64,000 nt of DNA from Cubamyces lactineus (taxonomy: Eukaryota > Basidiomycota > Agaricomycetes > Polyporales > Polyporaceae): positions 2,666,001 through 2,730,000 of the forward strand of contig JACDTU010000002.1 of NCBI GenBank assembly GCA_022376465.1, read 5' to 3'. How positions within the stretch are numbered: position 1 is the stretch's first letter; the number at the start of each line of letters is the position of its first letter. Both the position numbers and the translations under genes were made by a program. The notes below the pieces were generated by a model, which ran no database searches, was not told where the DNA came from, and was given only the letters and a program-made list of their open reading frames with translations. Below are positions 44,438 to 58,416 of the stretch, piece by piece.

Positions 44438-45541
44438 ATGGCCAATACCACCGTCCGCGGCGCGGTCGCCATTCATGGGCAAAATCCACAGGTATGTCTT
44501 CCGCACATGAGTAAGCGGGAGACGTTTATAGCTGAATACCTAGTACCTAGTTGAATCCGTTATTCGCAACCGTATATATGAGTCGGCATACTGGAAGGAA
44601 CACTGCTTCGCGCTGACCGGTATGTGGCAAGTTTACCCGATGCTTGAGTATTTGCTCATGAGTTCCCATGGCCAGCGGAGACCATCATTGACAAGGCTAT
44701 TGAGTTGAAGGCGATCGGAGGCGTGTACGGCAACCAAAAACCAACCGAGTTCCTATGCCTGCTCCTCAAGCTCTTGCAGATACAGCCGGAGAAAGAGATT
44801 TTGTTGGAGTATCTACAAGCGGATGAGTTCAAGTACGTATCCATATTTGTCCGTATGACTTCCAACTCACACGCATCTTGAAGGTATTTGCGTGCCTTAG
44901 CAGCCATGTATATACGAATGACATTCCGACCGGTGGACGTATACGAAGTTCTAGAGCCCCTCCTCAAGGACTACCGAAAGCTCCGGTATCGTGGCATGAG
45001 TGCGTGTCTTCTATACCATCATATCGTTCTCTTCTGAGCCCTGGTAGATGGCTACTCTATCATTCACATGGACGAATTTGTCGACTCCCTACTGGTCGAG
45101 GAACGTGTTTGCGACCTCATTCTCCCGCGCATCACGAAGCGGGATGTACTAGAAGACCTTGGCGAAATTGGCCCACGGAAAAGCCGACTACTCGACGCTA
45201 TGGAAGGCAAGAGCGAGCACGGCAGTGAGAGGAGTAGAAGTCGCAGCAGTGACCGAAGTACATCTTCACTGAGTCCAAGACGGGCCGGCAGTGCCTCACC
45301 ATCCAGGAGTTCAAGCCGCGGCCGGAGTCTCAGTCGAGGTAGCAGGTCACCTTCTTCGCCAGGGTCTCGATACGTATCTCGCAGTCGGAGCCATTCTCGC
45401 TCTGCGTCCGGCTCTGTCTATAGGTCTCGAAGCCGTAGTATCTCTCCAGATCGTGTAAATGGCTCGCCGACAGGTTCACTCGGACGGTTCCGGTCGCGGA
45501 GTCGTAGCATCTCCCCAGACCGTATGGACACCACGACTTGA
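44438..45541 (+). CDS. PRP38: Pre-mRNA splicing factor PRP38
   Basis: Starts at the ATG at 44438 (MANTTVRGAVAIHGQNPQ). The exons read YLVESVIRNRIYESAYWKEH-CFALT, ETIIDKAIELKAIGGVYGNQ, KPTEFLCLLLKLLQIQPEKE and ILLEYLQADEF. They continue KYLRALAAMYIRMTFRPVDV, YEVLEPLLKDYRKLRYRG and IIHMDEFVDSLLVEERVCDL-ILPRITKRDVLE. This is the complete PRP38 helical domain in standard order, followed by about 110 residues of RS/SR dipeptides (SRSRSHSRSASGSVYRSRSR, two SISPDR repeats) ending DRMDTTT. PRP38 belongs to the tri-snRNP/B complex and is needed for spliceosome activation in the nucleus. The RS tail is present in metazoan and many fungal forms but not in budding yeast; it is a likely phosphorylation target. 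Confidence 0.93.
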
Positions 45542-45865
45542 CATGCTGTTCTCGTCGCAGCTGTTACCCATGTATCATATAGTACCTAGCGAATGAATCT
45601 ACGAGTATGGCGGAGACCCTAAGCTTCAGCGACACAGACATGGCGGCGACGTCATTGACGCCTTCTGTCCATAAGCGCCCGATAGTGACACAACTTTTCT
45701 AGAGACAACTTCCAGTTTGCTTCCACCGAGCGCATCGAGGAAGACCGGGAACATACGTGCATGGGCACCGTTTGTGGATTTCGTCTGGAACGCACGACGA
45801 TGTAACTGACCACGACGCAGGGTACATCGTTCTTGAGAAAACCGCCTACATCCACACTGCATACA
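45542..45865. other. Short intergenic region between PRP38 and the tRNA-modifying enzyme
   Basis: About 320 bp holding the PRP38 3' UTR and the promoter of the following gene. No other feature seen. Confidence 0.45.
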
Positions 45866-47774
45866 ATGTCCTCGAAGCCCCTGGTGGTCGTCTGCGGAAC
45901 AACGGGTGTGGGCAAATCAAAGCTCAGTATCGAGCTTGCACTCGCGTTGGCCAAAGGGCGGCATGCCCATCCTTACAATGGCGCGAGGATCATCAACGCC
46001 GACTCAATGCAGGTGTACGTCGGGATGGATGTCATCACGAACAAGGTCCCTTACGAAGAGCGCTGCGGGATTGAGCACCTCTTAATGGACTACAAGAAGC
46101 CCGGGGAACAACTCACAGGGCCCGAATGGATAACAGACGCGATCAAAGTGGTCGGTTTATGCATTTTACCTAGATGGACTAAAGCAACTGACGGGGCTAG
46201 CATAGATCGACGAGACACACGCGCGGAATCAGGTCCCCATCGTCGTCGGTGGGACATCGTACTGGATACAACACCTCATCTTTCCGGAGCGAATGGTATC
46301 GGTTGATAAAGCCGAGAAGGCTTCTGCGGAATCGGAATCGGATATGCAGTCGCCACCGTCGGAAGGCTTCAGAAATGTGTTGGCTGCGCTTCCTCCGGAA
46401 ATGCTGAGCCTTTTCAACGACCTCCCAGAGCAGGCGCCGAATGCGGACGAGGACCCTGTGCGGTGTCACAAGCTACATGGCCTACTCATGTTGCTCGATC
46501 CGCTTGTCGCGCAACGATGGCACTGGCGTGATTCCAGGAAGGTGCTCACTAGTCTTCGTATCATCCAAGAGAATCGGCGATTGGCAAGTGAAGTCATCAA
46601 GGAGCAATCGCAGTCCGTCCCGACGCCCAGGTAACAACGTCTCTCTATCTCTCTAAATTCGAATCTGACAACACGGGGGTATCTGATCCAGGTATCGCAC
46701 CTTGTGTTTCTGGTTGTATGCGAAGTCCGACATACTCAAACCTCGTTTGGATGAACGAGTGGACCAAATGATCAAGGTGGCCTCGGAACTATCATCTGCA
46801 TTGCGTATCTCTGACCATTAGGGGCACAGTAGCAAGGTTTGCTGAACGAGATACGTACATTAAGGGCAATTGCTTCAAAAGGCACTGGGACATCTACTAG
46901 CGATACACCATTTATCGACGCTGATCAGCGCATGGATTACACGCTCGGTATCTACCAAGCTATAGGTGCGACTGGCCACTATCTCATCATGGCTGTGAAT
47001 CAATGCTCAGCACCCACGTAACAGGGTACAAGGAGTTCCATGACTACCTGAGCTCTCCATCTCCCTCTGATGCAGCCTTTCGAGAGGCAGTCGAGCAGAT
47101 GAAGCTAGGAACTAGACGATACGCTAAGCGACAAGTAGCTTGGATCCGTAACAAACTCCTACCCGTTGTAAACGCCGCAAACGCCGCAAGTCAGGCGGAG
47201 ACCGGCTCCCCGGCAGTTCCGACATATTTACTAGATGCTACAGGTATGGATACCTCTTGGTTTGATATAGTATACACGATGACCGCCCCTGTAACCAGAG
47301 CTAGGATATGCCTGGAAGAACAACGTCCATGACGTCGCAGAACGCATCACACACGGTGCCGAGAGCCTCACTGGACCTTTTCGGCATGTGTATTTACACG
47401 TCTACTCGCAGATTTCCTTGAAGGAAGAGCTCTCCCTGATCCGAAGACGCTTTCGGAGACGGCTGCGGAAATGCTCTCAGTGCGAGAACGTCCCACCGAG
47501 TACGTTTCCCCTACCAGGTCTTCCTAATGCTCTGATCCTGAATTGTACGTCCTCTAGTCCTCTTGCTGTGCTTGCCGCCAATCAGCGACGAGTTTGCGAG
47601 ATTTGCACCGTCGACCCGGCACAGCCGGTCATGGTCAATGGCGGCGCATGGGAGACGCATATACGTAGCAAGGGACATAGGCGGATGACAGGCAAGGATG
47701 CAAAAGATCGTCGTCGACGCCAGGATTCCAGAGAACGGCGGGACGATGGGGAAAGCGAACATACCTCGGGATAA
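45866..47774 (+). CDS. MOD5: tRNA dimethylallyltransferase (Mod5/MiaA family) with C-terminal zinc finger
   Basis: The start chosen is the ATG at 45866 (MSSKPLVVVCGTTGVGKSKL), directly before the P-loop GTTGVGKS; the frame is open a little further upstream. The motif NADSMQVYVGMDVITNKVPY and EHLLMDYKKPGEQLTGPEWI follow. An exon begins IDETHARNQVPIVVGGTSYW with IQHLIFPER. The middle has HKLHGLLMLLDPLVAQRWHW-RDSRKVLTSLRI and YRTLCFWLYAKSDILKPRLD-ERVDQMI. The next exons include YKEFHDYLSS and QMKLGTRRYAKRQVAWIRNK-LLPV. The C-terminus has a matrin-type C2H2 finger (C-E-I-C...H-I-R-S-K-G-H) and a basic tail ending EHTSG. The enzyme adds dimethylallyl to A37 of tRNAs reading UNN codons in cytosol, nucleus and mitochondria. 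The finger is usual in eukaryotic cytosolic forms. Confidence 0.9.
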
Positions 47775-48005
47775 TTGGTTCTCATCCCCTTCTTGATGGC
47801 ACTCCGTCACCGTCGCCAATGAGATCGTGCTTGCAACGCTCTGATATATTGATCGGGTCTTAAGTACACTGAGATGTGAACGTAACAAGATTTTTGGATT
47901 TCGGGGAGACGCGGGCAGATATTGTTATTGTACATAGCGCTATTTGGGAGGGAGACGGAACTTCGAGACTGTTTCCAGAGTTAAAATATGAGACGCTAGT
48001 GGTGT

Positions 48006-50859
48006 TTACTCCTCATTCGCCCACTGAACCAGCCACTCCTCCCACCCCTCCCATTCGGCCTCAGGATCATCTTCGGAGAACTCTGCGCCTCCATCACTAG
48101 TAGTATCGAAGGGAGGACGAGGGTCGGTGTGCGTCTTCCTCGGATTCAAGAGCTTGTCGATGACATGCAAGACACCATTGCGAGTGGGTATGTCCGACGT
48201 TAACACCGGCGTCCCGTGAACGAACGTCTTCGTGTAGTAAGAAGTGCGATGATGTCCCGGAATTGGGGTATGGAACGCGAACTGAGCGACCTGGACGTTG
48301 ACAGAGTGGTTCCCAAGCAGCGTCGGCGTCGTCAGATTGCGGTAGTACACGACTTTAGGACGGGGGAAGGGAGGACGGTGTACAGATCCTGTGGGGAAGC
48401 CGTGCGGAGGGAAGTGCGGGCAATGTGCGAAAGGCTCATGTCTGTGCTCTCCTGGTTGTGGGAAGTGAGGGAGATGGGGACCGCGCTCAAACGGGGGATG
48501 GGATGGACCATGCGGCGGGGGAGGCGGCGAGGAACAGTGCGGCGAAGGAGGGAATTGGGGTCCATGCTCAAACGGGAGATGGTGCGGCGGAGGGGGAGTA
48601 CACTCAGGAGGGTGGTGAGGAGTAACCGGCGGCGGCGGCGGGCAGTGGGGATGGAAAGGAGGGAATTGGTGGCCGTGCCCAAAGGGAGGGTGGTGAGGAG
48701 CGATAGGCGACTGAGGGCAGTGTGGGTGGAAGGGAGGGAACCGAGGGCCGTGCTCGAACGGACGTGTGTACGGTGAGCAGGACGGCGGCGGGCCATGGGG
48801 AGGGAAATGAGGGCCATATTCGAACGAAGGCTGGTACGGAAGTGGGTAGTAGGGGGAATAATACTCAGCATGGTCCGGACGTTGATGCGGAGGAGGCTGG
48901 CGAAGGTAAGACCGATAACGGCTCATGTGCGAATAGTCCTCATAGCCAGGATAGTAATAATCAGGGTGGTGTGGCGGCGGAGATGGAGGTGGAGGCGTTG
49001 GGGGCATGTGCCAGGGGCCGCATGGGGGTGTCGATGTGTGACCCCAAGGATCGTCGTGCGGCATGTTTGAAGGAGGTGGTGACGACGGAGGAGGACCACA
49101 CTGAGGGGGGCCGCCCGGGTTCCTGCCCATGTGCCAGGGCGGCGGATGAACAGCATCAGGGAAGGAACCAAAGCCGTGCTTTGCTTCCGCGTCGAGATCA
49201 TCGCTCGAAACTGAGAACGTATTGGTGCGATGCAATTCCTCGTAGAGCCCAATCACGTCCTTGCTCCCAAGCTGAAGCGTAGCATGTGTGGCAATCGACT
49301 CTGAGGCATTGTGCACATAGTCTATTCAATAAGATGCGTTAGAAGGGACCGATATCGTGAGCCGACCAGTACGACGCCTAACTCACCAGCGTGGAGGATG
49401 ATCTCCGGGGCAATATGGAACTGCAGCAGCTTCTTCAACACTCTTTCCCCGAAGGGGGAGAAGAGGAAATGGTGCAACTTCGGGGGAAGTCTCGTGAATG
49501 CCCTGTTCGTAGGGGCGAAGACTGTGACCGCAGGCGAGCCGTCCACAGTGTGCTTTCCATCCGAGTCACGAACATCGCGCCACTCGATAGCGTCGGTCAA
49601 CCCTACGCGCTGAATGGCAGACGTCTGCGACGCTGTCAGTATCGTGAATACCCTGCAGAAAACGCCATACTAACCAGAATAGAGAACACGTTCTGTGAGA
49701 AGAAACCGAGCTGGAACACAGAGGGGGGCGGAAGGATTGGCTTGGTAACGATGTGTATCACACCTGGGCGCAAGAAGGCACAAGTTCGGTCAAGTCACTG
49801 CGATCAGCCACGTCGGATACCCCACTCACCGTTCTGAGTCACAATGTCCGCATGGACGATTTTAGACAGAAGGTTGACACTCAGACGGGGACCCCGCAGC
49901 CCAGGGGCAGCGCTGACACGGATCCGCAGTGGTTCTCCATCGAGTGAACCGTCGGATAGCGTCAGCGACGTCGCGTACGTCACGTTCTTAGCGAGCTCTG
50001 ACGCAAGGTGTGCGGCGGGCAGAGTTTGGTACTTCAGGATCGCCTTCAGAATTGCCTTGAGTATTGTCTTTTTGTCCTTGTCGGCGTCGTTCTCGTTCAG
50101 GTCGACGAGGCCCTCCGCAGCAGCGAGGGCGTCATAGTACCCCTCCGGACCGTCGATATCGCGTTCGTACCAGTCTGCCGTAGGTTGGTGACGGTGGGGC
50201 GGATGAGGGAAGGCCCAGTTGGGCAACGCGAAGAACGTGAGCCTACAAGGTGCCGGTGCGTGAGATCGAGCGGACATAATTCACTACGCTGATTGGTACG
50301 TACTTTGCTGAGGTATCATTCAGCAGACTAGTGATGTCCTCCGCGTAGTTCACAAGCTTGAAGATTCGCGAAAACCTGAAGTCTCATCGTTACCACACTG
50401 TCCAAGACGAGAAGAGGTCACGAGGACTCACGCTGGGGACTCCTTGAGGAACTGATAGATGGTCTTCGTGGGAGCCTCAGGCGGGGCCGGAGGCGAACCA
50501 AGCGGAGGGGGCACAGGACCCTCCTCGGGCGGTTCGGGGACTGGCGCCCAGGGAGGCAGAGGCGGCTCGGGAACGGGGCGAGACGGTTGGGGCTCAGGTT
50601 CCTTCGGCCAAGGGAAGTGCGATGGGCGCGAATGCGCGTAGGCCACAGGCTCTGTAGCCATCACCTGCTGAGGGTTATTAGGGGCCCAGTAGTGCATCGT
50701 CTCGCCTTGACGGGCAACGTTGTCTTGCTCATGAGCAAACTCGCCCTCGGTCATATGCAGCTCGGGCTCATAGTAGTCTCTACCGCCACCCGGCTCCGGG
50801 TACGCAGAGACGACTAGACCGCCGAACACGACCGCGAGCACGGCGTGCGACAGCAACAT
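48006..50859 (-). CDS. Secreted fasciclin (FAS1) two-domain protein with large Pro/His-rich insertion
   Basis: The start is the ATG at 50859: MLLSHAVLAVVFGGLVVSAY, a signal peptide. A Pro/Glu-rich linker precedes the first FAS1 domain (KTIYQFLKESP, FSRIFKLVNYAEDITSLLND, AKLTFFALPNWAFPHPPHRH, LKYQTLPAAHLASELAKNVT, SVNLLSKIVHADIVTQN). The second FAS1 domain reads FSILTSAIQRVGLTDAIEWR, PAVTVFAPTNRAFTRLPPKL and VLKKLLQFHIAPEIILHA. It is then split by about 230 residues of Pro/His/Gly/Phe-rich repeats (units like FEHGPRFPPFHPHCP). It resumes YRNLTTPTLLGNHSVNVQVA, FVHGTPVLTSDIPTRNGVLH and VIDKLLNPRK, and ends in an acidic tail VQWANEE. FAS1 proteins act in adhesion at the cell surface or wall. No GPI signal is evident. 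Confidence 0.87.
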
Positions 50860-51375
50860 CGTAGAGGGTTCAGCGGTGCGACAAAGGGAAGAGGCAGGTT
50901 TGTGCTGCGCATCTGGAAGGTGGACGCGTTTAAGTAGGAGCATGGGATCAATGTGCGATGACATCTAGCTGTGGGTCACTTCCGCCGCCGACCCGCAGCG
51001 CTGAGCTAGACCGCAGTAAGGGGTAAGTAACTTTAATCGGAGGAGCCACAGTCTGGCCAGGAGCATACGCCGAGTGTCGGCTCATCGTGCAATCCATGCT
51101 GGTCATCCGCAGTCAGGGCGACGCAATGCTACTTACGCAGCTCGGACCTAGGTCTTATCTGATTAGCCGCTACTCTTCTTGCTCTTCAGCCTTGAATCTT
51201 GGAACTCTCGAACGCGTCCGTCCCTCGGACGCTAACCGAGCGCGCGAATGGTTCAGAGTCCGGAAATGAAGCGCACGATGCACATTGGGTGGGTGCGGGC
51301 TGCGTTGCGAAGAAGAGAGATGCAAAAAACTATGCGACATACAAAATCGTGAGGGGTTGGGTATCTGTCCGTCCT
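50860..51375. other. Intergenic region between FAS1 gene and V-ATPase subunit A
   Basis: About 516 bp with the FAS1 promoter and the VMA1 3' UTR. The FAS1 frame stays open upstream to an ATG at 50964, but the signal peptide argues for 50859. No other feature seen. Confidence 0.45.
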
Positions 51376-53770
51376 TTACTCTACCAGCTGCCGGAACTTC
51401 TCCTGGATCTCGTTGTACAGTGCGTCCATCTTCTGCTTGATGGGCTCCTTTCCTTGCGATGGCGACTAGGTTACATTCTGATTGTCAGCATGCGGAACAT
51501 GCTTTGGACCACAACAGAATCACTGACCTCGAACTTCATTTGCGAGAGCTTGAACATAATGTCGCCTGCCGAGTCACGAATCTTGGAGAACGTAACGTCC
51601 CCCTGGGCCACTGCCCTCTGCGCGGCGTCGTGGAAGGCGACGAAGTTGCGGAGCATCGCACTTGTCTTGTAGAATGGACAGAATCGGTCGTACTCGCTCA
51701 TTCCGTTTTGCTGCAGGAAGTCGTCCTTGAGCATCCGCGCGACCTCGAGCGTGATCTTGTCGTTCTCGCCCAATGCGCTCTTGCCGACGAGCTGAACGAT
51801 CTCAGCAAGGTCCTCTTCTTTCTGCAGAATCTCCTTCGTTTTAGTCCGCAGCTCGACAAATCCAGGCTCGGTCGTCTCATAGTGCGGCTCGAGGACTTTC
51901 ATGTACTTGGAGTACGATAACGACCAGTTCACGGAGGGGAAGTGCTTCCGCTGAGCGAGCTTCTTGTCAAGACCCCAGAACACCTGCACGATACTGAGTG
52001 TGGCTGCAGTGACCGGATCTGAGAAGTCACCACCGGGAGGAGAAACACTGTAGAACAGGTCATTACGTTGTCCGAAGATGGTTTTCGATATGCACTTACG
52101 CGCCAACGATCGAAACCGTTCCTTGCCGTACAGGGTTACCCAGGCAAGTGACCTTACCAGCACGCTCATAGAAGCCAGCCAACTTGGTTCCGAGGTATGC
52201 GGGGTAACCGGAATCAGCAGGCATCTCGGCGAGACGACCGGAGATTTCACGCAGCGCCTCGGCCCAACGCGACGTAGAGTCAGCCATCATGGAGACGTTC
52301 GTGCCCTGGTCACGGAAGTACTCCGCAAGAGTGATACCAGTATAGATGGATGCCTCACGCGCAGCTACGGGCATGTTGGAGGTGTTGGCTACCAGGGTGG
52401 TACGCTTCATGATGGGCTCTTGGCGATCGCCAACCTCCATGGTGAGCTCCGGGAACTGGTGCCAAGTGAGTATATGCCATCATATGAGTGATCCAAGCAG
52501 GACAACGTACGTCCATGAGTACTTCAGCCATCTATGAAGTGCATTAGCGCAGTCAAAGACGTGTACTGTATCATTGACTTACCTCGTTACCACGCTCTCC
52601 GCAACCGACGTAGATGATGATGTCGCTGTTGGAGTATTTCGACAAGGCTTGGGAGATAACCGTCTTTCCGCAGCCGAAAGCACCGGGAATAGCAGTAGTA
52701 CCGCCTTGCACACAACTGTATCCACGATCTGAGATACGGCTTAGATATTGAAGTGAGGGCGGAGACATACGGGAAGAGAGCATCCAGAATACGCTGGCCG
52801 GTGAGCAGGGGGTAGTCCGCGGTATGCTTCTCGGTTACCGGTCGAGGTGCACGAACAGGCCATACTTGCATCATTGTATGTTTCGTGACCTTGCCCTCAA
52901 ACTCGGTCTCAAGAACAACGTCCTAGAAATATCAATTAGTCAATGGGATGGATATTATGTGCTAGACCAAATACTTACGTCGACGGCATAGCTACCCTTC
53001 TCCGCAATGTGTGTGATCGTGCCGAGCCCGCGGGGACCGAGCATAATCTTGTGGTTATCAACGAGGGAGTTCTCGTAGACGCGCCCGAAGATGTCACCTC
53101 CAGATATGTGGTCTCCGACCTGGGACAATGTAAGCTCCATGATCAAGCCATGCTATCCATCGCGCGCACCTTGAAATTGACAGGATTGAAGTCCCATTTG
53201 AGCGAGCGGTCAAGAGCCTCGGTGTTGATACCCTTGGGGATGTAGATTGACTTGGAAAGCTCTTGGATAGACTGAGGGGCGTGTTAGCAGGGCGCAATCA
53301 GCACTATCTGAGGAGGTAGACCTACGCGGAGTGGCCGCTGGATACCATCGACGATGTTCCCCATCAACCCTGTAGTATGTGAGCCTTTGCACTGATGAAA
53401 CACTGGTATTGCCTACATACCAGGCCCGAGCTCAACACTGAGCGGCTTCCCTGTCCGCAGGACTGGATCACCGACAGTAACGCCGGAGGTCTCCTCGTAC
53501 ACCTGAATGGTCGCCTTGTCCGCGTCGATACGAATGACCTCTATCACATATTTTAAGGGCTTGCGCTCTCGATCTGATTCGACACGAGAACATACCGCCA
53601 ACGAGCTCATCATGCCCGACACGGACGAGCTCATACATGGCGGAGCCGCTCATGTTCTCCGCGATGACGACGGGGCCGGACACGCCGTACACCTGGCCGA
53701 AGAGCGACTCGCGGTGCTCATCTCTGATCTTGGGAAGGTCTTTCTTTGCGTTGTCGAGGGCGCCGGCCAT
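51376..53770 (-). CDS. VMA1: V-type proton ATPase catalytic subunit A (Vma1)
   Basis: Starts at the ATG at 53770 ([20 protein letters not shown]), then [20 protein letters not shown] and [20 protein letters not shown]. The nucleotide-binding domain has [20 protein letters not shown] (Walker A GAFGCGKT) and [13 protein letters not shown], followed by [40 protein letters not shown] and [20 protein letters not shown]. The C-terminal part reads [20 protein letters not shown] and [17 protein letters not shown]. It ends [16 protein letters not shown] at the TAA at 51376-51378. It is the ATP-hydrolysing subunit of the V1 sector that acidifies vacuoles. Unlike budding yeast VMA1, no intein interrupts the region after the Walker A motif; the VGCGERGNE segment meets an ordinary intron. 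Divergent from RPT1 across 315 bp. Confidence 0.95.
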
Positions 53771-54085
53771 CGTGCTAGACGAGGGAGGAGGAGTAAAGTA
53801 TTGAGGGAGGGCGCAACACTCGCAGTTGCGCACTCGAGCTCAAGTCAGGGCCGACTGACGACAGTGGTCCCAATACGGTAACCCCTTGCAGGCGGCTGGG
53901 ATGGGAGTCTGGAAACTCCCAGAAAGGCAAGTGCCATCCAATTAGACGCCAATTATGAGCGCTTACGCGCGTGAATGAGAGTGACGCGTCCTGTTCAAGT
54001 GCGGGTGTACAAGTGCGCCTCTGACCAAGCGCGTTCCCTCTACTCACCTCTGTCCTCATCCACCACCGCTACTACTACTTGCACC
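53771..54085. promoter_or_regulatory. Bidirectional promoter, VMA1 / RPT1
   Basis: 315 bp between the start codons of two essential ATPase genes on opposite strands. CT-rich stretches lie close to each ATG (for example CTCCTCCCTCGTC before VMA1 read on its strand). No binding sites are assigned. Confidence 0.5.
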
Positions 54086-55985
<1,900 letters not shown>

Positions 55986-56275
55986 TTTAGTAGTACCCTC
56001 ACCTGTTTCTTATATACGCTGTGATGTTATCGGACACTGCGGTTTTGAGCTCTGGATTGTTTACATGGTACGATGGGTATGACTGCATCGCCGCTCGCGA
56101 TACGGAGCGCCGTGATGGAATGGGCGCGTCATATGAGGGCGTCGCGCGACGCGTCCGGTGGGCAAGTTCCGTCCCCTTGAAAGGCAAAGTCGTGTGTTAT
56201 GCCGCTCAGCTTGTCCTCCTCTTCCTCTTCACCATCCCCTGGGCTCTCTGTCGTGCAGAGCGTGCGCCTTCCGAC

Positions 56276-57936
56276 ATGAAAAGGCTGTCGACAGCCCGCT
56301 ATCTGAGTCGAGCGACACGACCGGCTTGTGCGAAGAGTAGGCTGAGCGTCTTGACTCGTCCTCGCCACACCGCAACTATCTCCTCGTCCTCGTCCCGGCA
56401 TGACTTTCACTTCCACGCCGAGCCCTCGAAGGAGAACACACTCACACCCACCGAACTATCGCGTCTCATCGAAGAGCACGCAAAACATCCGCCCCGACCG
56501 CTCACGCTCTCCACGCTTCTCTCCTTTGCCCGCCCGCTCACCCCAGAGTCCGTCCTCAAGTCCGTTGGATATGTCTTCGCGGAGATCCCGAGGCGACTTG
56601 CCATGCGCGCACGCTCGTTAGAGTCGCTCCCATTTATTGTCGGGATGAACCCGTTCATTGCCCGCACACTGCAGGCACATCGGAGGGCGTTCCAGTTCCT
56701 CATCAGGCACCCACCTGTGAAGACGTTGGAAGAGAATGCACGGTTCATTGAGCAGCTTTCGGAGCTCGTGCAGAGCCATGCCAACGATATACCTGCTATG
56801 GCGAAAGGGTGCGTGCTTGTGTATGAATGCCGATGCTGATCTGACCGTTCATTAGGTTCCAGGAATGCTCAAGGTATCTCACACCTGAGCAGATCAGCGA
56901 GTTTTTAGACAGCACCATCCGCAATCGCATAGCGGTCCGCCTCATCGCTGAGCAGCACATCGCTATTTCACGCGACCTAGCGAGGGGAGACAACGACGGC
57001 AACCACTTGGGCGTAGTCGACCTCGCATGCTCGCCCAAAGAGATGATCGGCGTGTGCGGCTCCTTCGTGAGCGACCTGTGCGAAGCCACCCTCGGCGCGA
57101 GCCCACAAATCGTCATCGACGGGGACGCGGACGCGACATTTGCGTGAGTGCCTTGCGCAGCAGAGAAGCCCTCGAATTTGCATGCCAACTGACTTCATGT
57201 GATGGCTATGCAGCTACGTGCCAGTGCACCTAGAGTACATCCTCACAGAGATCCTCAAGAACGCGTTCCGCGCAACCGTAGAATGGCACCAGCGCCACCA
57301 CTCGTACACTTCCACGGTCCCCATCCCACCCGTCGTCATCACCATCGCCGCCCCGCCCCGATCCGACCCTTCTACCTCGAACGGCGCCCGCACCCCAAGC
57401 CCGCGCTACCTCTCTATGCGCGTGCGCGACCAGGGCGGCGGCGTCCCGCCCGCGAACATGTCCCGCATCTTCTCGTACTCGTTCACCACTGCCGGGCGCG
57501 GCGCCGAGGGGAATGGCACCGGCTACGACGACGACGGCATGGGCGGCGGTCCGTATGCTGCCCAGCACATCGGAGGCAGCGCCGCCGTAGACGGAGGTGG
57601 CTCTGGCTCAGGCGGTGGGCTCTTCACAGAGATCACGGGTCGGGGCGTCCAGATGGGTATGGGAACCATCGCCGGCCTTGGGTATGGTCTGCCGATGAGC
57701 AGACTGTATGCAAAGTAATGTGGTTCCTTGTGGTGACGCAGACATGGATTCTGACGCCTAGGGCTCCTGCAGGTACTTCGGCGGCTCGCTCGACTTCAAG
57801 TCCCTGGATGGCTGGGGTAAGGAGATACCGTTAGCTCACACGTTTGACACTAAGCTGACTGCGAACCCCATCGATAGGTAGCGATGTATTCATCAAGCTG
57901 CGGTGCTTGGATGATGGTGGAGACATTGAGCTCTAG
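56276..57936 (+). CDS. Mitochondrial alpha-keto-acid dehydrogenase kinase (PDK/BCKDK family)
   Basis: I chose the ATG at 56276 (MKRLSTARYLSRATRPACAK), a basic Ser/Arg-rich mitochondrial presequence; an upstream in-frame ATG at 56021 gives an implausible hydrophobic leader. The helical domain includes TLLSFARPLTPESVLKSVGY, VFAEIPRRLAMRARSLESLP-FIVGMNPFIARTLQAHRRAF and YLTPEQISEFLDSTIRNRIA-VRLIAEQHIAI. The GHKL ATPase domain has the N box HLEYILTEILKNAFRATVEW, G1 VRDQGGGVPPANMSRIFSYS, the ATP lid FTTAGRG, and G2 GLGYGLPMSRLYAKYFGGSL. The last exon, SDVFIKLRCLDDGGDIEL, ends at the TAG at 57934-57936. The family phosphorylates and inactivates the E1 subunit of pyruvate or branched-chain keto-acid dehydrogenase. 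The first-domain motifs fit both subgroups. A Gly-rich insertion of about 45 residues extends the ATP lid. Confidence 0.88.
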
Positions 57937-58416
57937 TCTCGCACGCATTTGTATCATAGAGGATGTACATATTGACAGGACTGGATCTTCTTGATGATGC
58001 AACAACATCATGATTGGCCTTACTTGACGGGCGGAGAGGTATGCCATCCTTCACCACGTATATCGTGCACGAGAAAGGAGCACCCGAGTGCCGTTGTATT
58101 ATTGCGAAGGGAACGGTGATGCGACGTGAAATAATGGGGGTAACAAACCAGAAGACAAATAACAACAGCGCTCGACTTGCGGATGGATGGAGAGGTAAAC
58201 GTGGATCGGGGATGATGCGTCAGGAGAATAGAGTACAGGGGAACAGAATGGGTATGGGATAGCAAGGACCAACTAGAACAGACCAGCTCGAAATTCGTCA
58301 GCATAGGGTAGTAGATATCATGGATAGTTTGCGGGGGATGATTAGAGTAGCAGCGAGTCCGTATGATCAAGGTATCCCGGTCATGGAAATCATCTTGCAG
58401 TAGTCTGCAGCAGGAC
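57937..58416. other. Tail-to-tail intergenic region
   Basis: About 480 bp of convergent 3' UTRs. It may include a short last exon of the DYRK gene if the GTGAGT near 58460 is used as a donor. No other feature seen. Confidence 0.4.

Noticed and set aside
48216..49282. Long plus-strand open frames opposite the fasciclin gene
   Set aside because: They are Arg/Glu/Gly-rich shadows of the Pro/His-rich repeat on the minus strand, with no start context or domain.
51376..53770. Intein in V-ATPase subunit A, as in budding yeast VMA1
   Set aside because: The Walker A region reads straight through to [13 protein letters not shown] and a normal small intron; no homing-endonuclease or splicing blocks are present.
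56021..56275. Upstream ATG as the start of the mitochondrial kinase
   Set aside because: It would add a hydrophobic, non-conserved leader; the ATG at 56276 begins a typical basic mitochondrial presequence.
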